NCBI GenBank assembly: GCA_946965045.2
Contig: OX337234.1
Coordinates: 2,604,001-2,668,000, forward strand
Direction: 5' to 3'
Source of the DNA: Epithemia pelagica
Lineage: Eukaryota > Bacillariophyta > Bacillariophyceae > Surirellales > Surirellaceae
Length of the DNA stretch: 64,000 bases
Part shown: positions 44,153 through 53,891 of the stretch, one piece after another
Layout of the letters: every line of letters begins with the position of its first letter
Position numbering within the stretch: position 1 is the stretch's first letter
Program-made: the position numbers and the translations under genes
Notes under the pieces: model-generated
Told to the model about the DNA's origin: nothing
The model's input: only the letters and a program-made list of their open reading frames with translations
The model's database searches: none

Positions 44153-44443
44153 CTCACCTCTTCCGCAACCGTATCTTTGTGCCCATGTCCTACGCCCTCC
44201 AATTGTCCTATCGGCTACTCCCTCACACTCCGCAGTCAGCTGTGGTGGCTAGTCAAGGCAAAGACATGTGGTGCAGACGCTAGAGGGTTAGATCCCGATG
44301 ATCTACTCCTCAGCGTTTCCGCTGTTGGCAGGCTCCCGATGACTCCTAGTCATCAGAAGCCACAACCAACCAGCGGAGTCTTTCCCCAAAGCTACCAAAG
44401 GACTGCAGCGTTAGCAAGCAATTCGCCGAGGGCAGGCGGATTG

Positions 44444-44773
44444 TGTGCGCCAGCGACAGGACACTCAGGTAGCTACACGTAGTCTAGCTAGATCACACTA
44501 GCTATGTCTAGGAGTCTGCCAACAGCAGCCATGGAGCTCAGAGTTTTTGGAGCAACGCAATCTTTACCAAGTTTGCTGTTGGTCCCACCACTCCCTCCCG
44601 GTGCAGACGCTAGAGGGTTAGATCCCGATGATCTACTCCTCAGCGTTTCCGCTGTTGGCAGGCTCCCGATGACTCCTAGTCATCAGAAGCCACAACCAAC
44701 CAGCGGAGTCTTTCCCCAAAGCTACCAAAGGACTGCAGCGTTAGCAAGCAATTCGCCGAGGGCAGGCGGATTG
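44444..44773 (+). mobile_element. DIRS copy C, 330-bp internally deleted derivative in tandem with B
   Basis: Begins TGTGCGCCAGCG directly after the last base of B (GGCGGATTG|TGTGCG). It retains the first ~140 bp of the element (to gctgttggt), has a short filler (cccaccactccctccc), then the last ~175 bp (from ggtgcagacgctag) to GGCGGATTG. No coding capacity. The exact head-to-tail junction matches recombinase-mediated insertion of a circle at an existing element end. Confidence 0.9.
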
Positions 44774-44801
44774 TCGTCGAGATCACCAATCTTGTTCCAT
44801 C

Positions 44802-45530
44802 ATGATCCTCCTTGGATTTATTGACATTGTGATGCTCATTCTGCATCCAACAGTAGTGCTGCGACAAAGCCAAAGGTCAATTGTACTTTCAAAGACAAGG
44901 TTCACAACTGCCATGAGCAAGCAAATGTGGGACGAGCGATATGGGTCAGATACCTTTGCCTACGGCACCGCGCCCAATGAGTTCCTCGAACAATCATGGC
45001 CATCCTTGGATTTGTCGGCTGGTTCCAAATGTCTCTTGTTGGCGGAAGGAGAAGGTCGCAATGGAGTCTACCTAGCCGAGTTGGGTATGGATGTGACAGG
45101 TGTCGATATCAGCAAGGTTGGTCTGGATAAGGCCCAAAAACTGGCAGCGGAACGAAAGGTTACCATCCAGACGCACGTGGCGGATTTGGCCTCCTTTGAC
45201 TTTGGCACGGCACAATGGGACGCAATCGTTGGTATCTACAGCCACTTTCCACCAAATGTGCGCCAACGAGTATTGGATGTCATTCCGGGAGCATTGAAAC
45301 CGGGTGGATACTTTGTGTTGGAAGCCTATCGACCGGGACAGTTGGACTACAAAACGGGAGGTCCACCCAACGCTGCCATGATGTACAGCAAAGAGATATT
45401 GGAGCAAGCCTTTGATGGAAACAAACTGGAAATTATTCGAAACGAGGAATTGGTTCGAAGAGTTGTTGAGGGGCAATATCATACAGGGAAAGCTGCAGTT
45501 GTACAATTCATTGGAAGAAAGTCAACTTAA
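44802..45530 (+). CDS. class I SAM-dependent methyltransferase (TPMT/tellurite-resistance type)
   Basis: 242 residues from ATG 44802, or 205 from ATG 44913 (MSKQMWDERYGSDTFAYG), where similarity to the family begins; the extra 37 residues could be a targeting leader. Hallmarks are WDERYG...PNEFL, motif I CLLLAEGEGRNGVYLAELG, VTGVDIS (post-I), WDAIVGIYSHFPP and LKPGGYFVLEAY. This is the pattern of thiopurine/tellurite/SAM-dependent small-molecule methyltransferases related to TehB. The likely start lies 28 bp (or 139 bp) from the end of DIRS copy C, so the inserted block now forms its upstream region. Confidence 0.8.
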   Translation: MILLGFIDIVMLILHPTVVLRQSQRSIVLSKTRFTTAMSKQMWDERYGSDTFAYGTAPNEFLEQSWPSLDLSAGSKCLLLAEGEGRNGVYLAELGMDVTGVDISKVGLDKAQKLAAERKVTIQTHVADLASFDFGTAQWDAIVGIYSHFPPNVRQRVLDVIPGALKPGGYFVLEAYRPGQLDYKTGGPPNAAMMYSKEILEQAFDGNKLEIIRNEELVRRVVEGQYHTGKAAVVQFIGRKST

Positions 45531-45549
45531 CTTAATTTAGGAACGGCCA

Positions 45550-45632
45550 ATTTGCGAATCCAACTATCCGTATCAACGAGTCGAAGTTAGCTGCAATATG
45601 CATCGGCACTAATGCCTTGGTTGACGAGACCT
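45550..45632 (+). repeat. 83-bp dispersed repeat, copy 1
   Basis: atttgcgaatccaactatcc...ttggttgacgagacct, repeated at 55987-56069 in the same orientation with about eight differences. Both copies follow a gene's stop codon (20 bp and 335 bp away). No tRNA or known small-RNA shape recognised. Confidence 0.8.
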
Positions 45633-45836
45633 GTTACCCAACTTTTAGCACTAAAAACAAATAGCGCACCGAAAAATACAAATGCACGCACCAAAAAAAA
45701 AATTCCTTGCGTTTTCCTTAGCGTTACAATATTCATCGTTTTTTCACAACCCATCGTTTGTATCCATTATTTCTTTTGTTTTGCGGCTCCGTCTTCATTC
45801 CTATTCCTTTTCCCTTCTCCACCATCACCATCCGGC

Positions 45837-46448
45837 ATAAGGGCTGGGTAAGCCGATCCATGTTCGGCTAAGTAGGCTCAGTACATTAATCTACGTAGAG
45901 TACATAAAATCAGATAGTACACGTCACGCCGGAAATGGTCGGAATTTCCAAAAAATGCAAAAACGCTCGACAATGATGGCGAGATCCGGTGACGCCGTAT
46001 GCATTCACCCATGCATCGCATAAACATCCAACCACCGTAAGTCCTTTGCCTTTACCTTTGAAATTGTTGTCTAAAATTAAAGAAGATTTGCCAAGTTGGC
46101 TGAAAAGGTACGCTCATTTTTCTGCAGTGATGAAATCGAACGACCGCCCTAACTCACTCATTTTTCAATGCTGACTCGACCGAATTGAAAGCATAGTCAC
46201 TCTAGTAGTAAATAATCTTATTGTCAAAGCGGTCGAGTCAAGCTCTATTATTGAGGAAGTTATGGCCATGGGGGTGACGGCTTCCACCATTGTCGAGTGA
46301 TGGCTTCCAGTTTGCATTGTTTCTCGTGGCAGCAAGTTTTCAATTTGAGACCATCCGCCCCACTTGTTACACTGATGAAAATAGTACTACGTAGATTAAT
46401 GTACTGAGCCTACTTAGCCGAACATGGATCGGCTTACCCAGCCCTTAT
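45837..46448. mobile_element. 612-bp MITE with ~62-bp near-perfect TIRs
   Basis: The left end ataagggctgggtaagccga... and the reverse complement of the right end match essentially perfectly for about 62 bp (45837-45898 and 46387-46448), then diverge. Outermost bases allow a TA target duplication (caTA|AGGGCTGGG...CCCAGCCCT|TAtc), as for Tc1/mariner-like elements, though the symmetric sequence leaves this open. The interior is AT-rich and non-coding. The high TIR identity implies recent mobilisation by a source element elsewhere. Confidence 0.9.
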
Positions 46449-46767
46449 CATCATCCAATCCATCCCTTGTTTCATGGAGAGCACTTCTATTGCCGCAGTG
46501 CCATCCTTTCACCTTATTATCATTGTTTTTAAATGATCATCTGTCGTACCTCATCGGGTCACCATTGTCCATTCTGTGGTCCCCAATCTCTCATTTCTTT
46601 CCCCCAACCCAGATAAAGAGACATTGAGTCCCGGTAACCCTTGGTCTTATTTGTCGAGTGTTTTGTTTCCAAATGTCGCAACATTTGCCTACAAATAAGT
46701 GCATATTTGTGACAAATACAATAACGTGAGTTTTTTTCTATCATATGTGGTCTACAAATACGTGCAC

Positions 46768-46804
46768 TGCATCTATTTGTCGATCCGGTCGACAAATAGA
46801 TGCA
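46768..46804. promoter_or_regulatory. perfect 16-bp-arm inverted repeat in the transposon's left end
   Basis: TGCATCTATTTGTCGA, 5-bp spacer, exact reverse complement. It contains two head-to-head copies of the ATTTGTCG motif that recurs in both sub-terminal regions, so it is a candidate transposase binding site or a transcriptional element of the transposase gene. Confidence 0.7.
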
Positions 46805-47287
46805 AATCTCATGACGTCATCTCCACTTATGCCTTTATTTTTCCAGATCTTTGTGACAGCATTGTCGCACACGTGACAAACTCATCTGCCAAACGCACCT
46901 TTGCTTCTGTTCCAACCATTCTTCCTTGTCGACCTGGTCCTGCTTGTACCCCTTTGACTTCCTGGTACGTTCATTACATGATTCCAATGGATTGTGCTAT
47001 ATGATCTAACAACGACACAAATCTTTTGCTCCAACGCCATTGATTCCCTTCGTTTATTTTTGTTTCGGAACTACCACCCTCTGCCATCAGAGTTGATCAT
47101 TGGCTTTGGTTCCTTTCTTTTTGATCTACCTTTTTGAGATCGACACAGAATTTGTCCGGCGCAAGCGACACTGTGGTAGCTTGGCTGGCTGGTGGTGTGA
47201 GTGACACTGTGGTAACTCGACCAGCAAATTCTGTTCCTCAATACGTATCCCCAAGACAATTTCCCATCCTTGAATGCTGAACCAAGA

Positions 47288-50200
47288 ATGTCTCTCAGGA
47301 AGAAGAAGGGCAAGGATACCGGAAAGGAAGAACAGATCTCTGCTGAAGATTTCAACCTACTCCGTCGTTTTATCAATTTGATCAAGCCCCTAACAAATGA
47401 TTCTGCAAATGTCTCAAATCAGAGAGAAGACAACTCTGGTTCTGACAGTGATTTTACAGATTCCAACCCTGATGACGAGTTATCTGACGATTCGAACAAT
47501 ACAACACCTACACCCACACGTGTTACAAGATCTACAACCGGTGCATCTTCCCACAACAACCGTACCTCTCAAAATTTGAAAAGGAGAGGCTCTACTACGT
47601 CTCTTTCACGCTCAAGAAAGGAACGTCCTAGAAAGTATCAGAAGTCTGAGAAGAAGGGCAGAGTTCAAGCTAATGCAGAAGAAGAAATGCATGTAGATGA
47701 AGATGTTGGGTCTGATGAAGAAAATCTTGTCAGTCATGTCGACCCTCAGGATCTCCCTGAGACGTTCGATGGAAATTTAGACGAAGAGCATCGTCATAGA
47801 TTTAACCTTGAAGTTTTTGGTAACTCATTTGCTGATGTTGCGAATCTTTCACCCGAAAGTGGGGTTGCTGGTGCAAATACCAAGTTCATGTCCAGGTCCC
47901 AAATGGATCATGAAATATATATCAAAAGATTCTGGAGTACTGGCGACCCAAGAGCCAAGGGTCCTGCATACAAGGGTGCACCTGACCCTAGAACACCTAT
48001 AGGATTTCGTAAACTGTATCCTCAAGGACGAAATGCAAAGCTTGTGCGAAGAGAGGTTCGATCAATTACGTTACCTGATGGTACAGTGGAATATTTATTG
48101 TACGACAGAGACTTACGGGTTGTTGCCGTTGAGGACGTGTTTGATACAATAAGAGAGAAGCATATTCAAACTGGACATAAGCTTTCAGAAGAGACGACTT
48201 ACAACCTCATCAAGAATGAGTACCATAACATCACTATTCGCCAAGTCAAAAGTTTCATCAAGGGTTGTCCTCAGTGCATGTTGCAACGCAAGAAAACAGC
48301 ACCACACAAGGGAGCATCGAAACCTATTCGTTCCTTTGGTTTTCGAGACCGCTTCCAGGCAGACCTTATCCTAATGGATGAAGAAGGAAAGACAGGTGCC
48401 AAAGATATCTACGGGGTCGAAATGCATTACATTTTGTCTTGTAAAGACCATTTTTCACAGTTCGTAATGCTCGCTGCGGTACCAAGCAAGAGTCCCACCT
48501 ACATAGCTCATCAATTGGGAAATATGTTTGGTATTGTTGGTTTTCCAGCTATATACCAGAGTGATAATGGGTCTGAAGTATGTGGAAATGAAGTGATTTC
48601 CATGCTACTCATTAACAATCCCTACATCCACACATGTACTGGGAGGCCCCGTACTCCACGTGAACAAGGTTCTGTTGAAAACGCAAATAGGGGGATCAGG
48701 AATGCAGTGCAGTCAATTGTTGCAGAGGAATGGGCAAAAGGTAACAACACATTCAATTGGACCATGGCCCTAGGAAGGACGATGAGTGCATTGAATGGTG
48801 TTTCGCGACGAACGACAGCCAAGGCAATATCATCCTATGAAACTGTGTTTGGGGCTCAGTTTGGGTCCCCCTTTTCCGATGTCAAGGGATATTCACGAGA
48901 AGAAATCAACCTTGGAAAGACTGCTGTGGAACGATGTCGAGCCACTGGCAGTCAGGCGCTGACAGAAAAATTTGCCATCTGTGGAGAGATTACTCCTGAT
49001 GATCTTGCAAATCTTGGTGAGCTGGCAACATCACGAGTTCGTTACCTTATGGAACTATATCAAGCAACACAAGATGAGGTTGCGGATGAAAAGTTTTTGG
49101 CCGCAGGGAAAACAAACTCAAACGAGAATGACCAGCAAAAACCAATGCATAATCCCAGCGGTGAGGAAGAAGGACTTGATCATAAAGAGCCTGACATTGT
49201 GGAACGGAATGTCACAAGGGAAATGGGTTTGTTTTGCCGTGAAACATATGACTCTGTGATGCAGACGGATAGATCTACATCATTGGAAGAGCTATTGGAA
49301 AAAGAAACAATGCATTCCAGCAAATCAAGCCAAGAGTCCAACAAAATAGTCCAAGAGTCCAACAAATCAGTGCAGGAAACCAAAAAGTCGGCGCCAAAAC
49401 CTGACAAATCGGTGCAAAAACCCGGCAAATCGGTGCAGAAACCCGGCAAATCGGTGCAAAAACCGGGCAAATCGGTGCAAAAACCGGGCAAATCGGTGCA
49501 AAAACCGGGCAAATCGGTGCAAGAGTCCAACAAATCGGTACAAGAGTCCAACAAATCGGTACAAGAGTCCAACAAATCGGTGCAAGACTCCGACAAATCG
49601 GTGCAAGACTCCAGCAAATCGGTGCAAGAGTCCGACAAATCGGTGAAAGAGTCCAACAAATCGGTGCAAAAGCCCGGCAAATCGGTGCAGAAACCCGGCA
49701 AATCGGTGCAAGACTCCGACAAATCGGTGCAAGAGTCCAACAAATCGGTGCAAGAGTCCAACAAATCGGTACAAGAGTCCAACAAATCGGTGCAAGAGTC
49801 CAACAAATCGGTGCAAGATTCCAACAAATCGGTGCAAGATTCCAACAAATCGGTGCAAAAACCTGGCAAATCGGTGCAAGAGTCTGACAAATCGGTGCAA
49901 GAGTCCAACAAATTGATGCAAGAGTCAGACAAATTGGTGCAACACTCGAACAAATTGGTGCAAAAACCCAGCAAATTGGTGCAAGACAATGAAGAACTCC
50001 GAGAATCGTTAAACGCATTTCATAAATCTCTACAAAGGGACGACACCATGTGGCAGAAACAAGCCATGAGACCATCACTGGGTACGCAAGACATCCAATT
50101 GCAGGCACATGAATTGGTGGGTACAGAGAAACCACTGGAAAATATGGATGGAATGACGCACCATGACAATGATGACGAGTCCATTGTTGTTGTGGAAGAG

Positions 50201-51952
50201 GAAGAAGAAACCGACTATGAGATAGAAAGAGAATTTGATACGGAGGCTCCAATGTTGTGTACTGTTCTGCGCTTCTTGACAGCATCAGATAAGTACCAGA
50301 AGGCTGAACCCAAAGACAGGGTTCTACAAGTCCGTATTTACTGTGTGACATGCCCAGTGCTCCGGAACAGGCGTGTGTCTCTGGATATTCCCTCGAAATA
50401 TTGTTTACGACATTATTTTGGACCCTCTTCAACTGCTTGGCTACCAGATATATTGGTCCATTCATTTGGGGTTTTGTCTGCCCACTGGCATCATCGAGAA
50501 AATGTTGTTTTCTATGACGTTGCGCGCAATCTTGCAAGTAGTTCACTGAATGATATGAGGAAAGTTGTTGGACGACCATCTCTTTTGATAAAAAAGAATC
50601 CCAAAATCAACGAATTGATTGTCTTGGCCATGGCTAATGAGCATTACGTCATATTGCAAGTATTACTTCCTGAGAAAAAGACTATTGTCTATGATGGAAT
50701 GGAAAAGACAAATCACAAGGCATGGTCAAATGTAACCAAGTTTGTGCTTTGGAAATTCGGAATTCAAGGATTGGACAACGTCACCAAGCCCACCATCATC
50801 AAAGACACATCAAAAAAGAAAGTTACCGAAAAGTGGGTACTGGTGCGTGACTACAAAATGATCGGCATTCAACGTGATTCTCATTCATGTGGGCCAATAG
50901 CAATATTGGTTATAGCCTGTCTGTTTCATACGTCCAATGACAAGGAAAACAGGAATTTATCACAACTCCATCCAGCAAACATGAACAGATATCAATGGCG
51001 GGAAAATGCGGCAAACTTATTCAGGAAATATATATGCTTTGCATGGAATAACCTTTATGCACAGAAATATGTGGACCAAGAACAACGAGAAAACATCTGT
51101 GACATCAATACTGAAAAGCAGTGCAACGACTTCCTTGACGCACAACCACAACGCCGATCAAACAGGAATATATCACGAAGGTGAGAATCTTATTCATGGA
51201 AGGTTACCTATTGTTTGGATAAGCATTTCTTATAATAGATGTGTAGTGAGGTTGAAATTGTGGACGATACAGTGATTCGAGAAGAAAAAAGGTTGGAGAA
51301 TACGCTTCAGAGGCGCCTAGATCAATCTTATCAAGCTAGTAAAATGCTACGTATGAATCGAAGGTCAGGCTTCTCTGTTTCATTGGGTGAATCGGTGGCA
51401 TTATTCCCAGATAAAAGAGATCGTGCCACTCAATCAAGATTAGGCATTCACTGTTTAGTCATTGGTGTCTCAAATGGAAGCTATCCCGCTGTGAGAGTAA
51501 TGATCCCGGAAGGCATCATTGGCGATAAACGAAGCAAAACTTCTACGTGGTTCTCCCATGACAAATATAATGTCATGCACTCATCATCACCTTTAGGTCC
51601 TGAACGACGACAACTACGAAATGCCATTTCAAACAATACTCTGGTCTATACAGACTATCCCATAATCTCGGTACGTGATGCACATCGGGTAACATACAGC
51701 AGTCACAGAACTGTGAAGAAAAAACAACCTCCATGGAATAAACGAAAATTTAAATGTAACTGCAGACGACTTGGAATTCAATGTTCGACAGATAATTGTG
51801 GATGTCGAAAAGCAGGATTGTGCTGTTCAAATCAGTGCCTGTGTAACGAGCAGAGGTGCATGAATAGAAAAATTCACGGTGTCAGTTTGGCAGGCAATCC
51901 ACCAGAGACTAAGGCAGGCAGTGATGTGCCGAAAAACCACCCAACAGTGTGA
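47288..51952 (+). CDS. Ginger-like transposase: H2C2 finger, DDE integrase, heptad repeats, Ulp1-like protease, CXC domain
   Basis: The open frame starts with TTG at 47270; the first ATG is 47288. Two exons (47288-51180, 51247-51952) give about 1532 residues. An acidic/basic N-terminus is followed by an H2C2 finger (HIQTGH...GCPQC, ~290-331). The DDE core is FQADLILMD (D359), YQSDNGSEV (D426) and REQGSVENAN (E464). Next come 32 heptads of the KSVQ(K/E/D)(P/S)x type (~680-900) and a C48/Ulp1-like domain with H1119, D1136, Q1195 and C1201 (GIQRDSHSCGP). Exon 2 has the Ginger-typical SH3-like stretch (GESVALFPDKRDR) and a CXC zinc domain (KCNCRRLGIQCSTDNCGCRK). Catalyses element transposition; the protease may mature the polyprotein or act on SUMO (inference). 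All catalytic residues present. Confidence 0.85.
49322..49993 (+). repeat. 32 x 21-bp in-frame minisatellite
   Basis: The unit aaatcggtgcaagagtccaac and variants (with aaaccgggc) encode Lys-Ser-Val-Gln-x-x-x heptads. Middle units are nearly identical and edge units more divergent (KLMQESD, KLVQHSN), as expected for unequal slippage. The reverse strand is also open through the array, giving artefactual frames. Confidence 0.95.
51181..51246 (+). other. 66-bp intron of the Ginger-like transposase
   Basis: GTGAGA...TGTAG. Splicing joins AG|T (Ser) in phase and connects the Ulp1 domain to the SH3-like/CXC exon. Without it the frame stops at TGA immediately after the donor. Confidence 0.7.
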
Positions 51953-53676
51953 CCCTCTTCTCCTTTGGTGGATTTAGAACGATTGTGTCTTGAAGTACAA
52001 TGCTGTATGACTCTGCCGTCAAATAATATTGTAACTCCGTGTGTCAGTTTGACCACAAGACCATTGTAGGAGCGACCATCAACTCTGAGAAGAATGTCGG
52101 GAAAAACAAAGAACCAGTCACTCGTAGAATGAGGTAAGGTCTCAGCAAAAGCAACCAGACAGACGCTGGCATCATTGATGTCAACATGAGCAGCGTTCTC
52201 CAAGTCCACACTGATGGCAATATTTGATGAAAAACCATTGTTGCCACCCAATTCGTCAGGAATCTCAATGCTTGCTTGGTTGCTCAAACTCCGAAATAAT
52301 GGACGAACACCGGGATATTGAATGTCAGCCAAATCAGCAATTCCCATACAAACCGTCTTTACACTTGATTTCAAATCCATGTTAGAGTCAGAAACAGGAA
52401 TGCACGTAATCTTCTGTTGATAGCGATTAAACATAACCCCAAATCCACACATTTGTCCGTTGTCTCCTGCTTTCCGTCGAGCATTACCACCGGACGCAAA
52501 TGTTTTATCAGCAACAACATCAAGTGAAGCATGGACTAAATCCTGGTACAACTTATTCGATGATGGTATGTACGATACAACAATATTTGATTGACCACAT
52601 GGCCTCTTGTCAGGATCCAATGTAGTTGTTTGGAACACGTAGCAGTTTCTCTCGTGTGCTCTAGGATCATGGACATAAGCAGTTGAGTCTTGAAGGTTTT
52701 GATATAAAGCTTGTGTGACATACCGGCGACAGCCATGTCTATTTGATGCAGATTGAGCAAACAAAGCACGGTAGAATAGTCTTCGATCTTGCACATCTTG
52801 GATCACGTTTTTGCCAAAACAATCAGGTGGAAGCAGTGGAGTGTCCGGATCAGCATCATGAAATTGTATGCTGTGAACAGTCTTTGGGATTTCCGAAGAT
52901 GTGGTATAGTTGACAGTCCAGACATGGTTGATGGTTTTGATGAAACTGCCTTTAGCTGGAAGGCCAGTCTTGTATACCAAGCGCAACCACGAAAGGGGTA
53001 GTGGTACAAGAGGTGATGTCGTAATTGAACACCCAATCCCACTCTCTACTTCGCTGAAAAGTTTCGTTGGATCCGATATGAAGGCAGACGTCCAGAACAC
53101 AGAAGAATAAGGAAAAATAATAATGGTGGTGCGGAATATGTCATCGTGTTGGTCAGAACACAATTCTTTGGAGGTACGAATTCTGTGGACGACTTCGTAG
53201 TATGGGGTCTGTTCCGGAATACGTGGTTTCTGGTGTGAACGTGACAGAACACAATCCACTAAAAAGGCCCCATGCAACTCATGGGTCATCTGCAGAGGTA
53301 CAGCATCTTGGATGACCCATTTATGACTTGAAGGAATAGAAAGAGACGTTTGCAAACTTGAGAAACCACGCATGAGAATATGACGAATTAGACTTGGAAT
53401 ATCTGGCACAGACATTCTGCTCTTGGTGAAAGGGAGACCGTCTGTAAAATGTAGCTTGCACTGGCGAATGAAGATGGCTTGGAAGGAGGAGGGGAGAGAC
53501 AGAGAGAGCATTTCGGTCAGAAATAGCTTGAAGTCACCTGTGTCAAAGCAGAAACGTTCGTGCTTCACAGGATTGCGAACAGACTGATAGACGTGGATGA
53601 TTCCTGGAGGACGGTGGCATTTAGACTTGCTCTTCTGTTTGGCTAATGGGCGGTTCTTTTTCTTACGGGGAGACAT
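51874..53676 (-). CDS. second Ginger-borne gene: dioxygenase-like protein with HxD...H motif
   Basis: 600 residues, ATG verified, single exon, convergent with the transposase and overlapping its 3' end by 79 bp. A basic N-terminus (MSPRKKKNRPLAKQKSKSKC) resembles the transposase start MSLRKKKGKD. Residues ~120-460 are unassigned. Residues 485-565 read SSNIAISVDLENAAHVDIND (H497, D499), then DWFFVFPDI, and LTHGVTILFDGRVIQHCTSR (H559, R563). This order matches the double-stranded beta-helix of 2-oxoglutarate/Fe(II) dioxygenases (HxD, distal His, Arg). DNA-modifying TET/JBP enzymes of that superfamily ride on transposons in several eukaryotes. The fold and activity are inference; gene reality is well supported by its length and element context. 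Confidence 0.6.
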   Translation of the reverse strand: MSPRKKKNRPLAKQKSKSKCHRPPGIIHVYQSVRNPVKHERFCFDTGDFKLFLTEMLSLSLPSSFQAIFIRQCKLHFTDGLPFTKSRMSVPDIPSLIRHILMRGFSSLQTSLSIPSSHKWVIQDAVPLQMTHELHGAFLVDCVLSRSHQKPRIPEQTPYYEVVHRIRTSKELCSDQHDDIFRTTIIIFPYSSVFWTSAFISDPTKLFSEVESGIGCSITTSPLVPLPLSWLRLVYKTGLPAKGSFIKTINHVWTVNYTTSSEIPKTVHSIQFHDADPDTPLLPPDCFGKNVIQDVQDRRLFYRALFAQSASNRHGCRRYVTQALYQNLQDSTAYVHDPRAHERNCYVFQTTTLDPDKRPCGQSNIVVSYIPSSNKLYQDLVHASLDVVADKTFASGGNARRKAGDNGQMCGFGVMFNRYQQKITCIPVSDSNMDLKSSVKTVCMGIADLADIQYPGVRPLFRSLSNQASIEIPDELGGNNGFSSNIAISVDLENAAHVDINDASVCLVAFAETLPHSTSDWFFVFPDILLRVDGRSYNGLVVKLTHGVTILFDGRVIQHCTSRHNRSKSTKGEEGHTVGWFFGTSLPALVSGGLPAKLTP

Positions 53677-53891
53677 GGTGGATGGTATGTGTCGAAAAGG
53701 AAAGTGAGGTGGTACGAAGCAACAGAAATTAATGGTGGAGGAACGATGAGGAAGCTACGCTAAGATATGAGGAGTTTATCAATCCGTGACTGACTTCGAC
53801 AAATCACGTAGGTGCAAACTGTGCACTCATTTGTTCGGACAAATGACCGCAATGCAACCATTTGTCGTTTGCACTCAAATGTTGTGTAACA

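Larger units (their letters stand above)
34394..44443 (+). mobile_element. DIRS-like retroelement, copy B (all five ORFs open)
   Basis: 10,050 bp, TGTGCGCCAGCGACAGG...GGGCAGGCGGATTG. The order is ORF1 (Gag-like), ORF2 (RT-RNase H), ORF3 (tyrosine recombinase), then two antisense ORFs and a ~290-bp right terminal region. There is no integrase or LTR. RT plus RNase H plus a tyrosine recombinase defines the DIRS order. The ends carry an imperfect inverted repeat (ATGTCTAGGAGTC / TGCCAACAGC at 34454-34476, reverse-complemented at 44321-44353), and the right terminus has a hairpin gatgact..agtcatc. Intact frames suggest recent activity. Confidence 0.93.
46674..53891. mobile_element. Ginger-like DNA transposon (~7.2 kb, two genes)
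   Basis: The ends read TGTCGcaacatttg at left and, reverse-complemented, TGTTAcacaacatttg at right. This fits the TGTNR termini of Ginger elements with a short imperfect TIR. Both sub-terminal regions are packed with copies of a CAAAT/ATTTGTCG motif next to GTGCA. Inside are a spliced transposase with a retroviral-type DDE integrase and a convergent second gene. The exact ends and a target duplication (flanks CAAA and GCCC) are not certain. The DDE neighbourhood (GRPRTPREQGSVENAN) is the signature of the Ginger/KRBA2 branch. Confidence 0.8.

Noticed and set aside
46201-46390. Possible small RNA or gene inside the MITE
   Set aside because: No conserved structure or open frame; the interior looks like neutral filler between the TIRs.
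49180-50579. Long minus-strand open frames (269, 434 and 184 codons) across the heptad array
   Set aside because: They are mirror frames of the 21-bp repeat, which lacks stops in all frames; the plus frame carries the DDE and protease domains.
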